From the NCBI RefSeq assembly GCF_002399615.1, contig NZ_DHDZ01000045.1, forward strand, positions 4,986 to 42,658: a stretch of DNA of 37,673 nt, read 5' to 3'. The notes under the pieces are model-generated. The model ran no database searches and was not told where the DNA came from. It saw only the letters and a program-made list of their open reading frames with translations. Each line of letters begins with the position of its first letter. Within the stretch, counting starts at the first letter, position 1. Source of the stretch: Pedobacter sp. UBA4863 (lineage in GTDB: Bacteria > Bacteroidota > Bacteroidia > Sphingobacteriales > Sphingobacteriaceae). A program made the position numbers and the translations under genes. Positions 1 to 8,095 of this stretch are shown in pieces.

Positions 1-37
1 GGGTTAATATCATTTTTAAACAGCTTCTAAACTGTTT

Positions 38-937
38 TTATTTTACACTAAGCTCGGCATAAGCGGCATTTAAACTTCTGGCAATGCCCTCGCCTTGCCA
101 TTCTGCTGCACCCGGAATGGCAGTAGCCTTTAAAATATCTTCCTTTGTTTTTCCGGCTTTAATTTCTTGCCCAACAAAATCTAATAACGATTGTAAATAG
201 TTCTTAAATGCGGCTACATCGGCCTTATTGCCCGTTATTTTTTCTGGGTCGCGGCTATGGCCAAAAACAAACAAAGTATCATCGTCAAACTTGCCTGTAA
301 TTCTATCTAAAACATTAACCCAGTTAGCAATATTTGCACCATTTGCAGTATCTATAAACGGATATCGACGGTTAAAAACCAAATCGCCCACATGCGCAAT
401 GTTAGCATCTTCAAAATGAAAAATGCTATCGCCATTGGTATGGCCCGGACCAAAATAATGAGCTGTAATCTTCTCTCCGCCTAATTTTGTTTTCCACCCA
501 TCGGTTCCAAAGGTCAAGTTAGGCAACAATTGTTTGGCTAAATTATTGGCCTTTTCGGCGGTGCTTATTTGGTTTTTCAACGAATTTTCGTGTGCTACCA
601 CCTGCCCTACCAAACCATTAAAAGCAATATTACCTGCGGTATGGTCGCCGTGATGGTGCGTATTAAGCAAATATTTAAAAGGTCTGGTAGCTAATTTCTT
701 TAATTCCTCAATTAGATGGGCGGCCGAATTTGGAAATTGCGCATCTACCACCGCAAAACCATCTTTACTATTTAGCCAGGCAATGGTACCACCCTGCTCG
801 GTAAAAACACCCACATTGTTTCTAAGTGGCCTAAACTGATAAGCTTGCCAAGCGTTATTGGCCAATGCCTTAGTTTTATAAACGGAAAGAATGGCTAAAG
901 CCAGTGCCGATTGTTGAATAAATTCTCTGCGTACCAT
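38..937 (-). CDS. MBL-fold metallo-hydrolase with Tat-like signal
   Basis: Metallo-beta-lactamase-fold hydrolase of 299 aa. The metal-binding signature HHHGDH is present (His94, His96, Asp98, His99), with further likely ligands in GPGHTNGD (His166) and HVGD (Asp185). A late FGHS motif may supply another His. The chosen start, MVRREF, gives an N-terminus with twin arginines followed by a hydrophobic stretch ending near KALA, which suggests export by Tat. An in-frame ATG ten codons upstream (967) would bury that signal, so I prefer 937. The fold covers lactamases, lactonases, hydrolases and others, and no specific substrate can be assigned. The small gene at 999-1202 lies just upstream on the same strand and could be cotranscribed. 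Confidence 0.85.
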   Translation of the reverse strand: MVRREFIQQSALALAILSVYKTKALANNAWQAYQFRPLRNNVGVFTEQGGTIAWLNSKDGFAVVDAQFPNSAAHLIEELKKLATRPFKYLLNTHHHGDHTAGNIAFNGLVGQVVAHENSLKNQISTAEKANNLAKQLLPNLTFGTDGWKTKLGGEKITAHYFGPGHTNGDSIFHFEDANIAHVGDLVFNRRYPFIDTANGANIANWVNVLDRITGKFDDDTLFVFGHSRDPEKITGNKADVAAFKNYLQSLLDFVGQEIKAGKTKEDILKATAIPGAAEWQGEGIARSLNAAYAELSVK

Positions 938-998
938 AAGCTGATATTTAAAAACCACGGCTCCCATTGCCGTGGCTTAAATTTAATAAATAATCTTG

Positions 999-1202
999 TT
1001 AAAATCCTGTGCCGGGCGTAGTACCCGGCTCATGCCCACTACCAAATGGTTCGTGCCCACGCGAATGGGTTTTGGTAAATTTACTCCCCATCACAGACGA
1101 TGGCCTACGTTCAATGTTTTCTTGATTTCTGGCTGGCTTTTCCTCGCCATTCTCAATTACCGGTGTACGTAGCTTCCGCTCTTTTTTACCTTTCTTTTGC
1201 AT
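999..1202 (-). CDS. small basic disordered protein, function unknown
   Basis: A 67-aa reading frame with a Lys/Arg-rich first half and a Gly/Pro/His-rich tail (GHEPFGSGHEPGTTPGTGF). There is no signal peptide, membrane segment or known domain, and it is probably disordered. Support for a real gene is that a TAnnTTTG-type -7 box lies upstream on the same strand (1233-1240) and that the tail is not random in composition. It ends about 30 bp before the longer possible start of the MBL hydrolase. No function is proposed. Confidence 0.45.
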   Translation of the reverse strand: MQKKGKKERKLRTPVIENGEEKPARNQENIERRPSSVMGSKFTKTHSRGHEPFGSGHEPGTTPGTGF

Positions 1203-1232
1203 GACATTTAAGATTTAAGTGCTCTTATAAAA

Positions 1233-1240
1233 CAAACCTA
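1233..1240 (-). promoter_or_regulatory. putative -7 box (TAGGTTTG) for the 67-aa gene
   Basis: Read on the minus strand this is TAGGTTTG, matching the Bacteroidota -7 consensus TAnnTTTG, about 31 nt before the ATG at 1202. A TTG lies about 30 nt further upstream, slightly beyond the usual spacing, so the -33 element is uncertain. Confidence 0.35.
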
Positions 1241-1244
1241 TTTT

Positions 1245-1252
1245 TAACTTTG
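1245..1252 (+). promoter_or_regulatory. putative -7 box (TAACTTTG) for the oxidoreductase gene
   Basis: TAACTTTG matches TAnnTTTG and lies about 31 nt before the ATG at 1284. It sits within a few bases of the opposite-strand box at 1233-1240, so the two genes would share a divergent promoter region. No clear -33 TTG is visible. Confidence 0.35.
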
Positions 1253-1283
1253 TTTTGTAGCCTAGCAATTTTACTTTTAACAA

Positions 1284-1940
1284 ATGAAAAAAGCAATTGT
1301 ATTTGGGGCCAGTGGCTTTATTGGCAGCTATTTAATAAACAATTTATTGCAAGGCGATAATTATAGCGAGGTACTAGTAGTCGTACGAAAACCGTTAAAC
1401 CTAACGCATCCAAAGCTTAAAACAATTGTTGCCAACTACCAAAGTTTAGCACTACACCAAGATGAATTAATTGCTGACGATGTATTTATTGCTTTAGGTA
1501 CCACTAAAAAGAAAACTCCTAACGAAAGCGAATACTATGAAATAGACCACGATTACCCGGTATTGGCAGCACAGCTCACTAAAGCAAACGGCGCTACCGC
1601 TCTCCTGTTGGTATCTGCCGTTGGTGCAAATGCAAATTCTTCCGTTTTTTATATCAAGACTAAAGGCGAAGCAGAAAAAGATGTAATTGCTACCAACTTT
1701 AACCATACACATATCTTTAGGCCATCAATGATTATGGGAAGCAGGGCAGAAAAAAGGCCTTTAGAAAAAGTATTCATTAACATTTTCTCGGTAGTTAATT
1801 TTTTATTAGTGGGTAAACTTGCTAAATACAAAGGCATTACCGCTAAAAACATCGCAAAAGCGATGGCTAAGGCGGCGCTACAACCCAAAGAAAAAGTAAA
1901 GATTTACCACTGGAAAGAGATGATGGATTTAATTAAATAA
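1284..1940 (+). CDS. NAD(P)-binding Rossmann-fold oxidoreductase
   Basis: A 218-aa protein starting with a beta strand and the dinucleotide-binding motif GASGFIG (residues 8-14), typical of atypical short-chain dehydrogenases and NAD(P)H-binding proteins of the HTATIP2/TIP30 or NmrA-like type. The stretch FIALGTTKKKTPNE after the second strand and the SAVGANANS strand resemble the TIP30-like subgroup. The classical YxxxK catalytic pair is replaced by FYIKTKGEAE, in which a Tyr-x-x-x-Lys arrangement is still readable. It is soluble and cytoplasmic, and the substrate is unknown. It stands alone, 63 bp before the DNA glycosylase gene on the same strand. Confidence 0.75.
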   Translation: MKKAIVFGASGFIGSYLINNLLQGDNYSEVLVVVRKPLNLTHPKLKTIVANYQSLALHQDELIADDVFIALGTTKKKTPNESEYYEIDHDYPVLAAQLTKANGATALLLVSAVGANANSSVFYIKTKGEAEKDVIATNFNHTHIFRPSMIMGSRAEKRPLEKVFINIFSVVNFLLVGKLAKYKGITAKNIAKAMAKAALQPKEKVKIYHWKEMMDLIK

Positions 1941-2003
1941 TTTTCACTGCCATTGGGTTGTCAGTAAGAGCTGTATTTTTACCCCCATTAACAACAACAA
2001 TTT

Positions 2004-2555
2004 ATGAGCTACTGTAGCGCAATACCAAATATGCAGCCCGAAGCACGTAAGGCTTTACATGCAAACTACCACGACCATCACTATGGCTTTCCTATTAAGG
2101 ATGATAATGAGCTGTTTGGCAGATTAATCTTAGAAATTAACCAAGCTGGCTTAAGCTGGGAAACCATTTTAAAAAAAGAAGCTGGCTTTAGAAAAGCGTA
2201 TGCCAATTTCGATATTAAAACAGTGGCCAATTTTACCGCATCTGATAGCGAGCGTTTATTGCAAGATGCTGGTATTATCCGTAACAAATTAAAGGTGAAT
2301 GCTGCCATAGAAAATGCCAAAACCATTCTTCAATTGCAGCAAGAGTACGGCAGTTTTGAGCAATGGCTAGCCCACCACCACCCAAAAACCAAAGCAGAAT
2401 GGGTAAAATTATTTAAAAAAACTTTCAAATTTACTGGTGGAGAAATTGTTGGGGAGTTTTTAATGAGCATTGGCTATTTGCCTGGCGCTCACGATGCCTC
2501 TTGCGCTATCCATAAAGAGGTTTTAAAAAGTAACCCAAAATGGGCTGGACAATAA
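2004..2555 (+). CDS. tag: DNA-3-methyladenine glycosylase I
   Basis: A 183-aa base-excision repair enzyme that removes 3-methyladenine from alkylated DNA. The helix-hairpin-helix family hallmarks are present: the N-terminal Cys4, YHDHHYG (residues 22-28), a DDNELFGRLILE segment, the QAGLSWETIL motif, and the C-terminal His163-x3-Cys167. Cys4, His23, His163 and Cys167 correspond to the structural zinc site known from E. coli Tag. Length matches the family. The variant YHDHHYG replaces the usual YHDxEWG. It is followed by a hairpin that serves the convergent symporter gene. Confidence 0.9.
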   Translation: MSYCSAIPNMQPEARKALHANYHDHHYGFPIKDDNELFGRLILEINQAGLSWETILKKEAGFRKAYANFDIKTVANFTASDSERLLQDAGIIRNKLKVNAAIENAKTILQLQQEYGSFEQWLAHHHPKTKAEWVKLFKKTFKFTGGEIVGEFLMSIGYLPGAHDASCAIHKEVLKSNPKWAGQ

Positions 2556-2590
2556 AGTTAAACTGTCCTTTGTTCGTCTATTCATAAAAA

Positions 2591-2623
2591 TGCCCCCAAT
2601 AAGTGTCTAACTTTTTGGGGGCA
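2591..2623 (-). terminator. rho-independent terminator of the symporter operon
   Basis: A perfect 9-bp stem (2591-2599 with 2615-2623, arm tgcccccaa) with a 15-nt loop. On the minus strand it is followed by TTTTTATG, so it terminates the symporter gene ending at 2663. There is no T-run on the plus side. Confidence 0.75.
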
Positions 2624-2662
2624 CATCATGGTTGCACTGGCTTTTTTTATGCTTTTAAATTT

Positions 2663-4582
2663 TTACTTGTTTAGCTCTACCTTAACTTCGTTTTTCGGAT
2701 ACAACACTGAAAACACATAAACTGTTAATACAGCTAACGGAAAAGAAATCAATGCTGGGTTTTCTAACTGATGTAGGGCATTTTCGGCACCTAAGCCATA
2801 TTTATCCCACATGGTTGGCGAGGTTAAAATAATAGCTAGAGAAGCTACAATTCCTACTACAATTGAAGCCGAAATACCCCTTGAGGAAGTTCTCTTCCAG
2901 AAAAGCAGGAACAAAATTGCCGGCAAATTGGCCGATGCAGCAATGGCGAATGCCCAACCTACCAAAAATGAAACGTTGATGCCTTTAAACGCCATTCCTA
3001 ATAAGATGGCGAACACCCCAACTACTACCGCCGCTATTTTGCCCACCTTTACTTTTTTATCATCGTTGAGGTTTTTCTTCAGATAAATATCAATAAAATC
3101 ATGTGCAATAGCACCCGATGAGGCTACAATTAACCCCGCAACGGTACCCAATACGGTGGCAAAAGCAACTGCCGAAATAACAGAGAACAACACCGCACCA
3201 AAGGCCTTTGCCAATAACGGAGCGGCCATGTTACTAGACTCAACATCCATTACGCCGTTTACACCAGCTCCAAGGCCAATAAACAACGTAAGAATATAAA
3301 ACCCACCAATAGCTGCAATAGCCAAAATAGTTGATTTACGGGCACCACGAGGTGTTTTTACCGTATAATACCGAATGAGGATGTGTGGCAATGCTGCCGT
3401 ACCTAAAAACAAAGCCAACATTAACGATACAAAATCTAATTTGCTCCATAAACTGGCATCGGTACCAATTTTATACTTTAACCCCGGCAACATAAATTTA
3501 GCCCCAGGGGTAACTTCTGGATAGTAAACCATAACTTGATCTGCACCGTCGGTAATTTTTGCCTGTAAAAAGCGTACCACATCGCTCTCTTTAATGGTAG
3601 AAAGAAACTCAAATGGGCCAACTGCGCCCGTTTTATCTACTTCTTTACCATTAACGATAATTTTACTTAAATGGCCTACTTGATAAAACTTCCTTTTGTC
3701 TTTAGGTTCTCCGTTGTACAGTTTCTCGCCATTTGCCTTTTCTACTATGGTCAATGTTTCTTTAAGAGTCTGCTTATCATCCTCATTAGTCAAATAGAAC
3801 CATCTTTCTATCCCATTTTGACTTAATTTTACAAAGTTTTTCTTGCCCACAGCTTGTTCGCTTAGCACCTCCCAACCAGCTACAGCAGTAACTTTATCAC
3901 CCTCTATTTGTGGCGTTAACGTTATAAAGGTATGGTAAGGGTTATCTTTTCCTCCTGGAGATAACGACAAGCCGTTTTTACAAATGTAAGCTGTTAATAT
4001 TACCGATAGTACAATGAGTAAACCACCTTTTAAAAATTGTACATAAGTGGTTGATGCCATACCCGCACTTGCTACAATGGCAATTACTATGGCGCCCACT
4101 AAAATTACACCTACCCAATGTGGTAAGCCCAACAAAGGCATCACCAGATCGCCTGCCCCTACCATTTGCGGAATAAGGTAGAACACAGAAATAATTAACG
4201 TACTTATTGAGGCCGTTAACGTAATTGCCCTAGAATTAAATTTAGCGTTCAACGCATCGGTAAAGGTATATTTGCCCAAGCGTTTAAATGGTTCGGCAAT
4301 TAAAAACAAAGCCACAATCCAACCTGCTAAAAAACCAATGGCATATAAAAAACCATCGAAACCAGCAATGGCTATCATGCCGCAAATACCAAGAAAAGAT
4401 GCCGCTGATAGATAGTCGCCGGCGAAGGCAATTCCATTCACAGCCCAATGAATTTGTCCTCCAGCAGCATAATAAGAAGAAGAATCGCTTTTTTTACGGC
4501 CAAAATAAAAGGATAGCCCAAGTACTAAGCCAACAAAAATGAAAAAGAATATTAATGCGGTAATTGAAATGTCATAGCTCAT
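2663..4582 (-). CDS. actP: sodium:solute symporter, acetate permease (ActP) type
   Basis: A 639-aa integral membrane protein of the SSS family, probably importing acetate or another short monocarboxylate with a cation. The N-terminal segment YYAAGGQIHWAVNGIAFAGD is close to the ActP signature, and about a dozen hydrophobic helices follow, with a later conserved run around LIRYYTVKTPRGARKS. E. coli ActP is about 549 aa; the extra length is a hydrophilic insertion roughly between residues 210 and 375 that separates two membrane helices. Its start overlaps the stop of the DUF485 gene by 4 bp (ATGA), as in yjcH-actP operons. A terminator follows at 2591-2623. The substrate is inferred from the pairing with DUF485, since no acs gene is in view. 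Confidence 0.85.
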   Translation of the reverse strand: MSYDISITALIFFFIFVGLVLGLSFYFGRKKSDSSSYYAAGGQIHWAVNGIAFAGDYLSAASFLGICGMIAIAGFDGFLYAIGFLAGWIVALFLIAEPFKRLGKYTFTDALNAKFNSRAITLTASISTLIISVFYLIPQMVGAGDLVMPLLGLPHWVGVILVGAIVIAIVASAGMASTTYVQFLKGGLLIVLSVILTAYICKNGLSLSPGGKDNPYHTFITLTPQIEGDKVTAVAGWEVLSEQAVGKKNFVKLSQNGIERWFYLTNEDDKQTLKETLTIVEKANGEKLYNGEPKDKRKFYQVGHLSKIIVNGKEVDKTGAVGPFEFLSTIKESDVVRFLQAKITDGADQVMVYYPEVTPGAKFMLPGLKYKIGTDASLWSKLDFVSLMLALFLGTAALPHILIRYYTVKTPRGARKSTILAIAAIGGFYILTLFIGLGAGVNGVMDVESSNMAAPLLAKAFGAVLFSVISAVAFATVLGTVAGLIVASSGAIAHDFIDIYLKKNLNDDKKVKVGKIAAVVVGVFAILLGMAFKGINVSFLVGWAFAIAASANLPAILFLLFWKRTSSRGISASIVVGIVASLAIILTSPTMWDKYGLGAENALHQLENPALISFPLAVLTVYVFSVLYPKNEVKVELNK

Positions 4583-4875
4583 CTGTCATCCTCCTTCGCT
4601 AGTTCATCGGCTTTTTCGGCTTCATCTTCGTACTTTGTACAGTAATAATTGTAAATGATACCCATAAGCACGGCAAATACAATTAAGCCTATACCGTAAA
4701 CTACGGCTAGGTTTAAACCAGAAAACATGGTGGTGGACAGAAGTTCGTAATTGAATACACCAAGTGCCACGAAACCTGCATAGCAGATTAAGTAAACGAA
4801 AAATAATCGTACGCCTAGTTTCGACTTCTGTTGCGTTACGATTTCCTTTTCCTCGGTTGTGCTATTTACATGCAT
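4579..4875 (-). CDS. DUF485 membrane protein (YjcH-like)
   Basis: A 98-aa protein with two strong hydrophobic helices (about residues 24-43 and 54-75), a charged N-terminus, and an acidic C-terminal tail ending in KEDDR. This is the DUF485 layout seen in YjcH, the usual small partner encoded directly before acetate permeases. It overlaps actP by 4 bp, which suggests translational coupling and a joint role in the transporter, although the molecular role of DUF485 is not settled. Start is the first ATG. Confidence 0.8.
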   Translation of the reverse strand: MHVNSTTEEKEIVTQQKSKLGVRLFFVYLICYAGFVALGVFNYELLSTTMFSGLNLAVVYGIGLIVFAVLMGIIYNYYCTKYEDEAEKADELAKEDDR

Positions 4876-4918
4876 AAATAAAGATTAGAAAGGTTTTATA
4901 AAAGGTTTGCTTGTTTTT

Positions 4919-4935
4919 ATGTTGATAATCAACAT
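4919..4935. promoter_or_regulatory. palindrome upstream of DUF485-actP, possible operator
   Basis: atgttgat-a-atcaacat is a perfect 8-bp inverted repeat around one central base, 44 nt upstream of the DUF485 start. Position and symmetry suit a dimeric regulator; this is an inference only. Confidence 0.3.
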
Positions 4936-5248
4936 GGGTTTTAGATACAATACTAATAAAAAAACGCAAGCTTAATTCATATTTTGGCGATAAATAGTTA
5001 ATTAATCTGTTTTTATTTTAAATAGCAATAGCAACAATTAATTTGCCCTACCTAAAACTGCCGCACTGATGGAAGCTTGCAATTAGAAGTATTGGAAACA
5101 TGGAGTATTCGCATTTATACCTTGGCTAGATACCTAGGTGGACAGCTTATTTTTACTGTAAAGCAATAACCCAATTAGAAAATACAGTTGTTAAATCTTT
5201 GTTTAGTTGGTGTTTTGTAGCCGACAGATAAGGTTTAGAACACGTCTA

Positions 5249-5329
5249 GCGCAATCCCAATGTCATTAAGCTAAGTGTTGACGGGGGCGCCAACGTGTTA
5301 AATCTCCTTAACTTAATGACATTGAGCGC
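5249..5329. repeat. palindromic repeat, left border of the ars region
   Basis: Perfect 13-bp arms (caatgtcattaag at 5258-5270, cttaatgacattg at 5312-5324) extend imperfectly to gcgc at both ends. The last 41 nt (5289-5329) align without gaps to 8832-8872 on the far side of the arsenic operon; the terminal 23 nt differ at one position. Confidence 0.7.
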
Positions 5330-5436
5330 AATCCCGAAAGCGATAATGAAAGAACAGGACCTGTCAACCGATGGCAATAATTTGTATAAAATTCTACAAC
5401 CTACAAAAAAATAATTGTTCAATAAAAACATTATCG

Positions 5437-5452
5437 TAATATTGCAATATTA
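5437..5452. promoter_or_regulatory. perfect palindrome upstream of arsR, likely ArsR operator
   Basis: taatattgcaatatta is a fully self-complementary 16-mer ending 10 nt before the chosen arsR start. ArsR/SmtB repressors bind AT-rich dyads over their own promoters, so autoregulation released by arsenite is the likely role. Confidence 0.45.
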
Positions 5453-5462
5453 TAATGAAGAT

Positions 5463-5789
5463 ATGGGAACAACTAAAACAGAACATTTTACAGAAAGACA
5501 AAGCGAAATTGCGGTAATCACAAAAGCAATGGGACATCCTGCAAGAGTGGCCATTATCGACTTGTTATTAAAAGTAAATGCGTGTATCGGAAATGATATT
5601 TTAGAAAAAATTCCGCTTGCACAACCAACGATTTCTCAACATTTAAAAGTTCTTAAAGATGCCAATTTAATCAAAGGAACAATTGAAGGAAATACAGTGT
5701 GCTATTGTATCAACGAATCTACTTTCGAATTACTAAGTAAATATTTTGGAAACATTGCTTCTAATGTTATCCATCAAGACTGTTGTTAA
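5463..5789 (+). CDS. arsR: ArsR/SmtB-family arsenic-responsive repressor
   Basis: A 108-aa winged-helix repressor. The MGHPARVAIIDLLL helix and the recognition helix QPTISQHLKVL (54-64), followed by the wing, are typical of ArsR. The classical ELCVCDL site is absent. Cysteines are Cys41, Cys80 and Cys82 in the wing, and a terminal Cys107-Cys108 pair, so the As(III) site probably involves C-terminal thiols as in some non-E. coli ArsR types. I use the ATG at 5463 because the upstream in-frame extension (from 5415) runs through the palindromic operator. It is the first gene of the arsenic operon. Confidence 0.85.
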   Translation: MGTTKTEHFTERQSEIAVITKAMGHPARVAIIDLLLKVNACIGNDILEKIPLAQPTISQHLKVLKDANLIKGTIEGNTVCYCINESTFELLSKYFGNIASNVIHQDCC

Positions 5790-5806
5790 ACTAAAAAATA
5801 AAAATA

Positions 5807-6646
5807 ATGCAAACCGAGCAAGAAATCAAAGAAATGGTAAAGCAAAAATACAGTGAAATTGCTTTACAAGACAAAGAAACAAACACTTCTTCCTGCTGTG
5901 GTGCAGGTAGTTGTAGCACCGAAGTATATAACATCATGAGCGAAGAATACAACGAGCTTGATGGTTATAATCCCGATGCAGATTTGGGCTTGGGTTGTGG
6001 CTTGCCTACTCAATTTGCCAAAATCAAAAAAGGCGATACCGTTATTGATTTAGGAAGCGGAGCGGGTAATGATTGTTTCGTTGCCAGAGCAGAAACAGGC
6101 GAAACTGGAAAAGTTATCGGAATTGATTTTACAGAAGCGATGATTGATAAAGCCCGACAAAATGCGGAAAAATTGGGTTTTAATAATGTTGAATTTAGAC
6201 AAGGTGATATTGAGAATATGCCTGTAACCGCAAATACAGCAGATGTCATTGTGAGCAATTGTGTTTTAAACCTTGTACCGAATAAACAAGCGGTATTTGC
6301 CGAAATGTTCCGTATATTAAAACCAGGCGGACATTTCAGTATTTCAGATATTGTTTTAACAGGAGAACTACCCGAAAAAATTAAAAATGCGGCTGAAATG
6401 TACGCTGGATGTGTGGCAAGTGCGATTGATAAAGAAGAATATTTGGGCTATGTAAACAAAGTTGGATTTGCAAATATGACTATTCAAAAAGATAAACCCA
6501 TTATTGTTCCTGACGATATTTTGAAAGATTATCTAACTGAAGAAGAAATCACGCAATACAAAGCAAACGATACGGTCATTAGAAGCATAACGGTTTATGC
6601 CGAAAAGCCTGCTAATTGCTGTACGCCAAGTTCGGGATGTTGTTAA
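5807..6646 (+). CDS. arsM: arsenite S-adenosylmethionine methyltransferase
   Basis: A 279-aa class I SAM methyltransferase that methylates As(III), giving methylated and eventually volatile arsenicals. The SAM-binding motif DLGSGAGND is at 81-89, with GIDFTEAMI as motif II. The arsenic-binding cysteines of the family are readable: a Cys in the SSCCGAGSC cluster (about 30-36), Cys64 in LGLGCGLP, Cys152 in VSNCVLNL and Cys202 in YAGCVASA. An extra Cys-rich tail (CCTPSSGCC) closes the protein. It starts 17 bp after arsR and is followed 11 bp later by the OsmC-like gene, so it is part of the same transcript. Confidence 0.93.
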   Translation: MQTEQEIKEMVKQKYSEIALQDKETNTSSCCGAGSCSTEVYNIMSEEYNELDGYNPDADLGLGCGLPTQFAKIKKGDTVIDLGSGAGNDCFVARAETGETGKVIGIDFTEAMIDKARQNAEKLGFNNVEFRQGDIENMPVTANTADVIVSNCVLNLVPNKQAVFAEMFRILKPGGHFSISDIVLTGELPEKIKNAAEMYAGCVASAIDKEEYLGYVNKVGFANMTIQKDKPIIVPDDILKDYLTEEEITQYKANDTVIRSITVYAEKPANCCTPSSGCC

Positions 6647-6657
6647 AAAAAATAATT

Positions 6658-7071
6658 ATGGAATATCAAATTAAGGCTTCATCTGTTTCAACAAAAGATG
6701 CGATACTACAAATAAAGCAGAATGAGATAGCTTTTGGAACGACTTCAAATTCAGCAGAAATTTTACCTAATCCTGCCGAACTATTTTTAGGAGCTTTTGC
6801 TGCGTGTATGCTAAAAAATGTAGAACGATTTTCTGCTATGTTGAATTTCACTTATGCAAAAGCCGTGGTAAATGTGTCCGCTATTCGCACGGAAAAACCT
6901 CTGAAAATGGATAATATAAAGTACGAGTTAATTATTTACAGTGCTGATGAAAATATAAATATCCCATTGCTAAAGAAAAATATTGAAAAATTTGGCACAA
7001 TTTACAATACCGTAAAATTATCGTGCACGATACATGGAGAAATTATTCAAGTAAAAAACGATGAATATTAA
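6658..7071 (+). CDS. OsmC/Ohr-family thiol protein
   Basis: A 137-aa OsmC-fold protein. The NPAELFLGAFAAC segment carries the first reactive cysteine (Cys50) and LSCTIHGEI the second (Cys123), the pair that reduces organic hydroperoxides in OsmC/Ohr. The ATG at 6658 is chosen over one at 6616, which would overlap the end of arsM. Its place inside an arsenic operon suggests a role against arsenic-induced oxidative stress or in handling thiol-arsenic adducts, but that is inference from context. The downstream acr3 start overlaps its 3' end by 11 bp. Confidence 0.8.
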   Translation: MEYQIKASSVSTKDAILQIKQNEIAFGTTSNSAEILPNPAELFLGAFAACMLKNVERFSAMLNFTYAKAVVNVSAIRTEKPLKMDNIKYELIIYSADENINIPLLKKNIEKFGTIYNTVKLSCTIHGEIIQVKNDEY

Positions 7072-8095
7072 AATGAAGTTCTTAGACCGTTATCTGACGG
7101 TCTGGATATTTTTAGCAATGGCACTTGGTGTTGGTTTAGGTCATTTATTCCCAGCTATTCCTGAAAATATTAATGCTTTTTCAATTGGAACAACTAATAT
7201 TCCATTGGCAATCGGATTAATTTTAATGATGTATCCGCCATTAGCAAAAGTGGATTATTCACTCCTACCAAAAGTTTTACAAGATAAAAAAGCCATCACC
7301 ATTTCTTTAATTCTAAATTGGATTGTAGGCACCATTTTGATGTTCGGATTAGCCGTTTTGTTTTTGCGAAATGAACCTGAATATATGACAGGACTTATCT
7401 TGATTGGTTTGGCAAGATGTATCGCCATGGTTATAGTTTGGAGCGATTTAGCCAAAGCAAACAGAGAATACACTGCTTTACTTGTCGCTTTGAATAGTAT
7501 TTTTCAAATTTTATCTTACAGTTTTTTTGTATGGTTGTTCATCAATGTTCTACCAAAATATCTTGGCTTGGGGAATTTTGATGTAAGCGTTTCCATGCGT
7601 GCCGTTACCCAAAGCGTTTTAATATACTTGGGTATTCCATTTTTAGCAGGTTTTTTAACCCGATACATTTTAATAAAACAAAAAGGGAAAGAATGGTATC
7701 ATCACAAATTTATTCCTAAAATTTCGCCCATTACATTGATTGCTCTTTTGCTAACTATTGTTGTAATGTTCAGTTTAAAAGGCGACAAAATAATTGAATT
7801 ACCATTTGATGTTTTAAAAATAGCCGTTCCGCTTATCATCTATTTTGTATTGATGTTTTTCGTAAGTTTTTTCGTCAATAAAGCGTTGAAAGTTCCTTAT
7901 GATAAAAATGCTTCAATTTCATTCACTGCCACAGGAAACAATTTTGAGTTGGCAATTGCGGTTGCTATTGCAGTCTTTGGTATAAATTCGGCACAGGCTT
8001 TTGTGGGGGTTATTGGTCCTTTAGTAGAAGTTCCCGTTTTGATATTATTAGTCAAGATTAGTCTATTTCTAAAACAAAAATACGATATAAAATGA
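7061..8095 (+). CDS. acr3: ACR3-family arsenite efflux permease
   Basis: A 344-aa inner-membrane permease of the ACR3 (BART superfamily) type with about ten hydrophobic helices, expelling As(OH)3. The FLDRYLTVWIFLAMALGVG start is the family N-terminus. The conserved transport cysteine lies in GLARCIAMVIVW (Cys120), and the conserved glutamate in GPLVEVPVLI (Glu323) near the last helix. Start 7061 overlaps the OsmC-like gene by 11 bp; an ATG at 7073 is an alternative. Its stop overlaps the arsC start by 4 bp (ATGA), indicating tight coupling of efflux with arsenate reduction. Confidence 0.93.
   Translation: MNIKMKFLDRYLTVWIFLAMALGVGLGHLFPAIPENINAFSIGTTNIPLAIGLILMMYPPLAKVDYSLLPKVLQDKKAITISLILNWIVGTILMFGLAVLFLRNEPEYMTGLILIGLARCIAMVIVWSDLAKANREYTALLVALNSIFQILSYSFFVWLFINVLPKYLGLGNFDVSVSMRAVTQSVLIYLGIPFLAGFLTRYILIKQKGKEWYHHKFIPKISPITLIALLLTIVVMFSLKGDKIIELPFDVLKIAVPLIIYFVLMFFVSFFVNKALKVPYDKNASISFTATGNNFELAIAVAIAVFGINSAQAFVGVIGPLVEVPVLILLVKISLFLKQKYDIK

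Larger units (their letters stand above)
4876..5436. other. intergenic region with palindromes, no gene seen
   Basis: About 560 bp between the symporter pair and the arsenic operon. It holds a 17-nt palindrome at 4919-4935 and a repeat-type hairpin at 5249-5329. Nothing recognisable lies between about 4940 and 5245, and the short frames on either strand show no codon bias or motif. Confidence 0.6.

Noticed and set aside
5246..5431. 61-aa minus frame upstream of arsR
   Set aside because: It covers the palindromic border repeat and the arsR operator and has no coding character.
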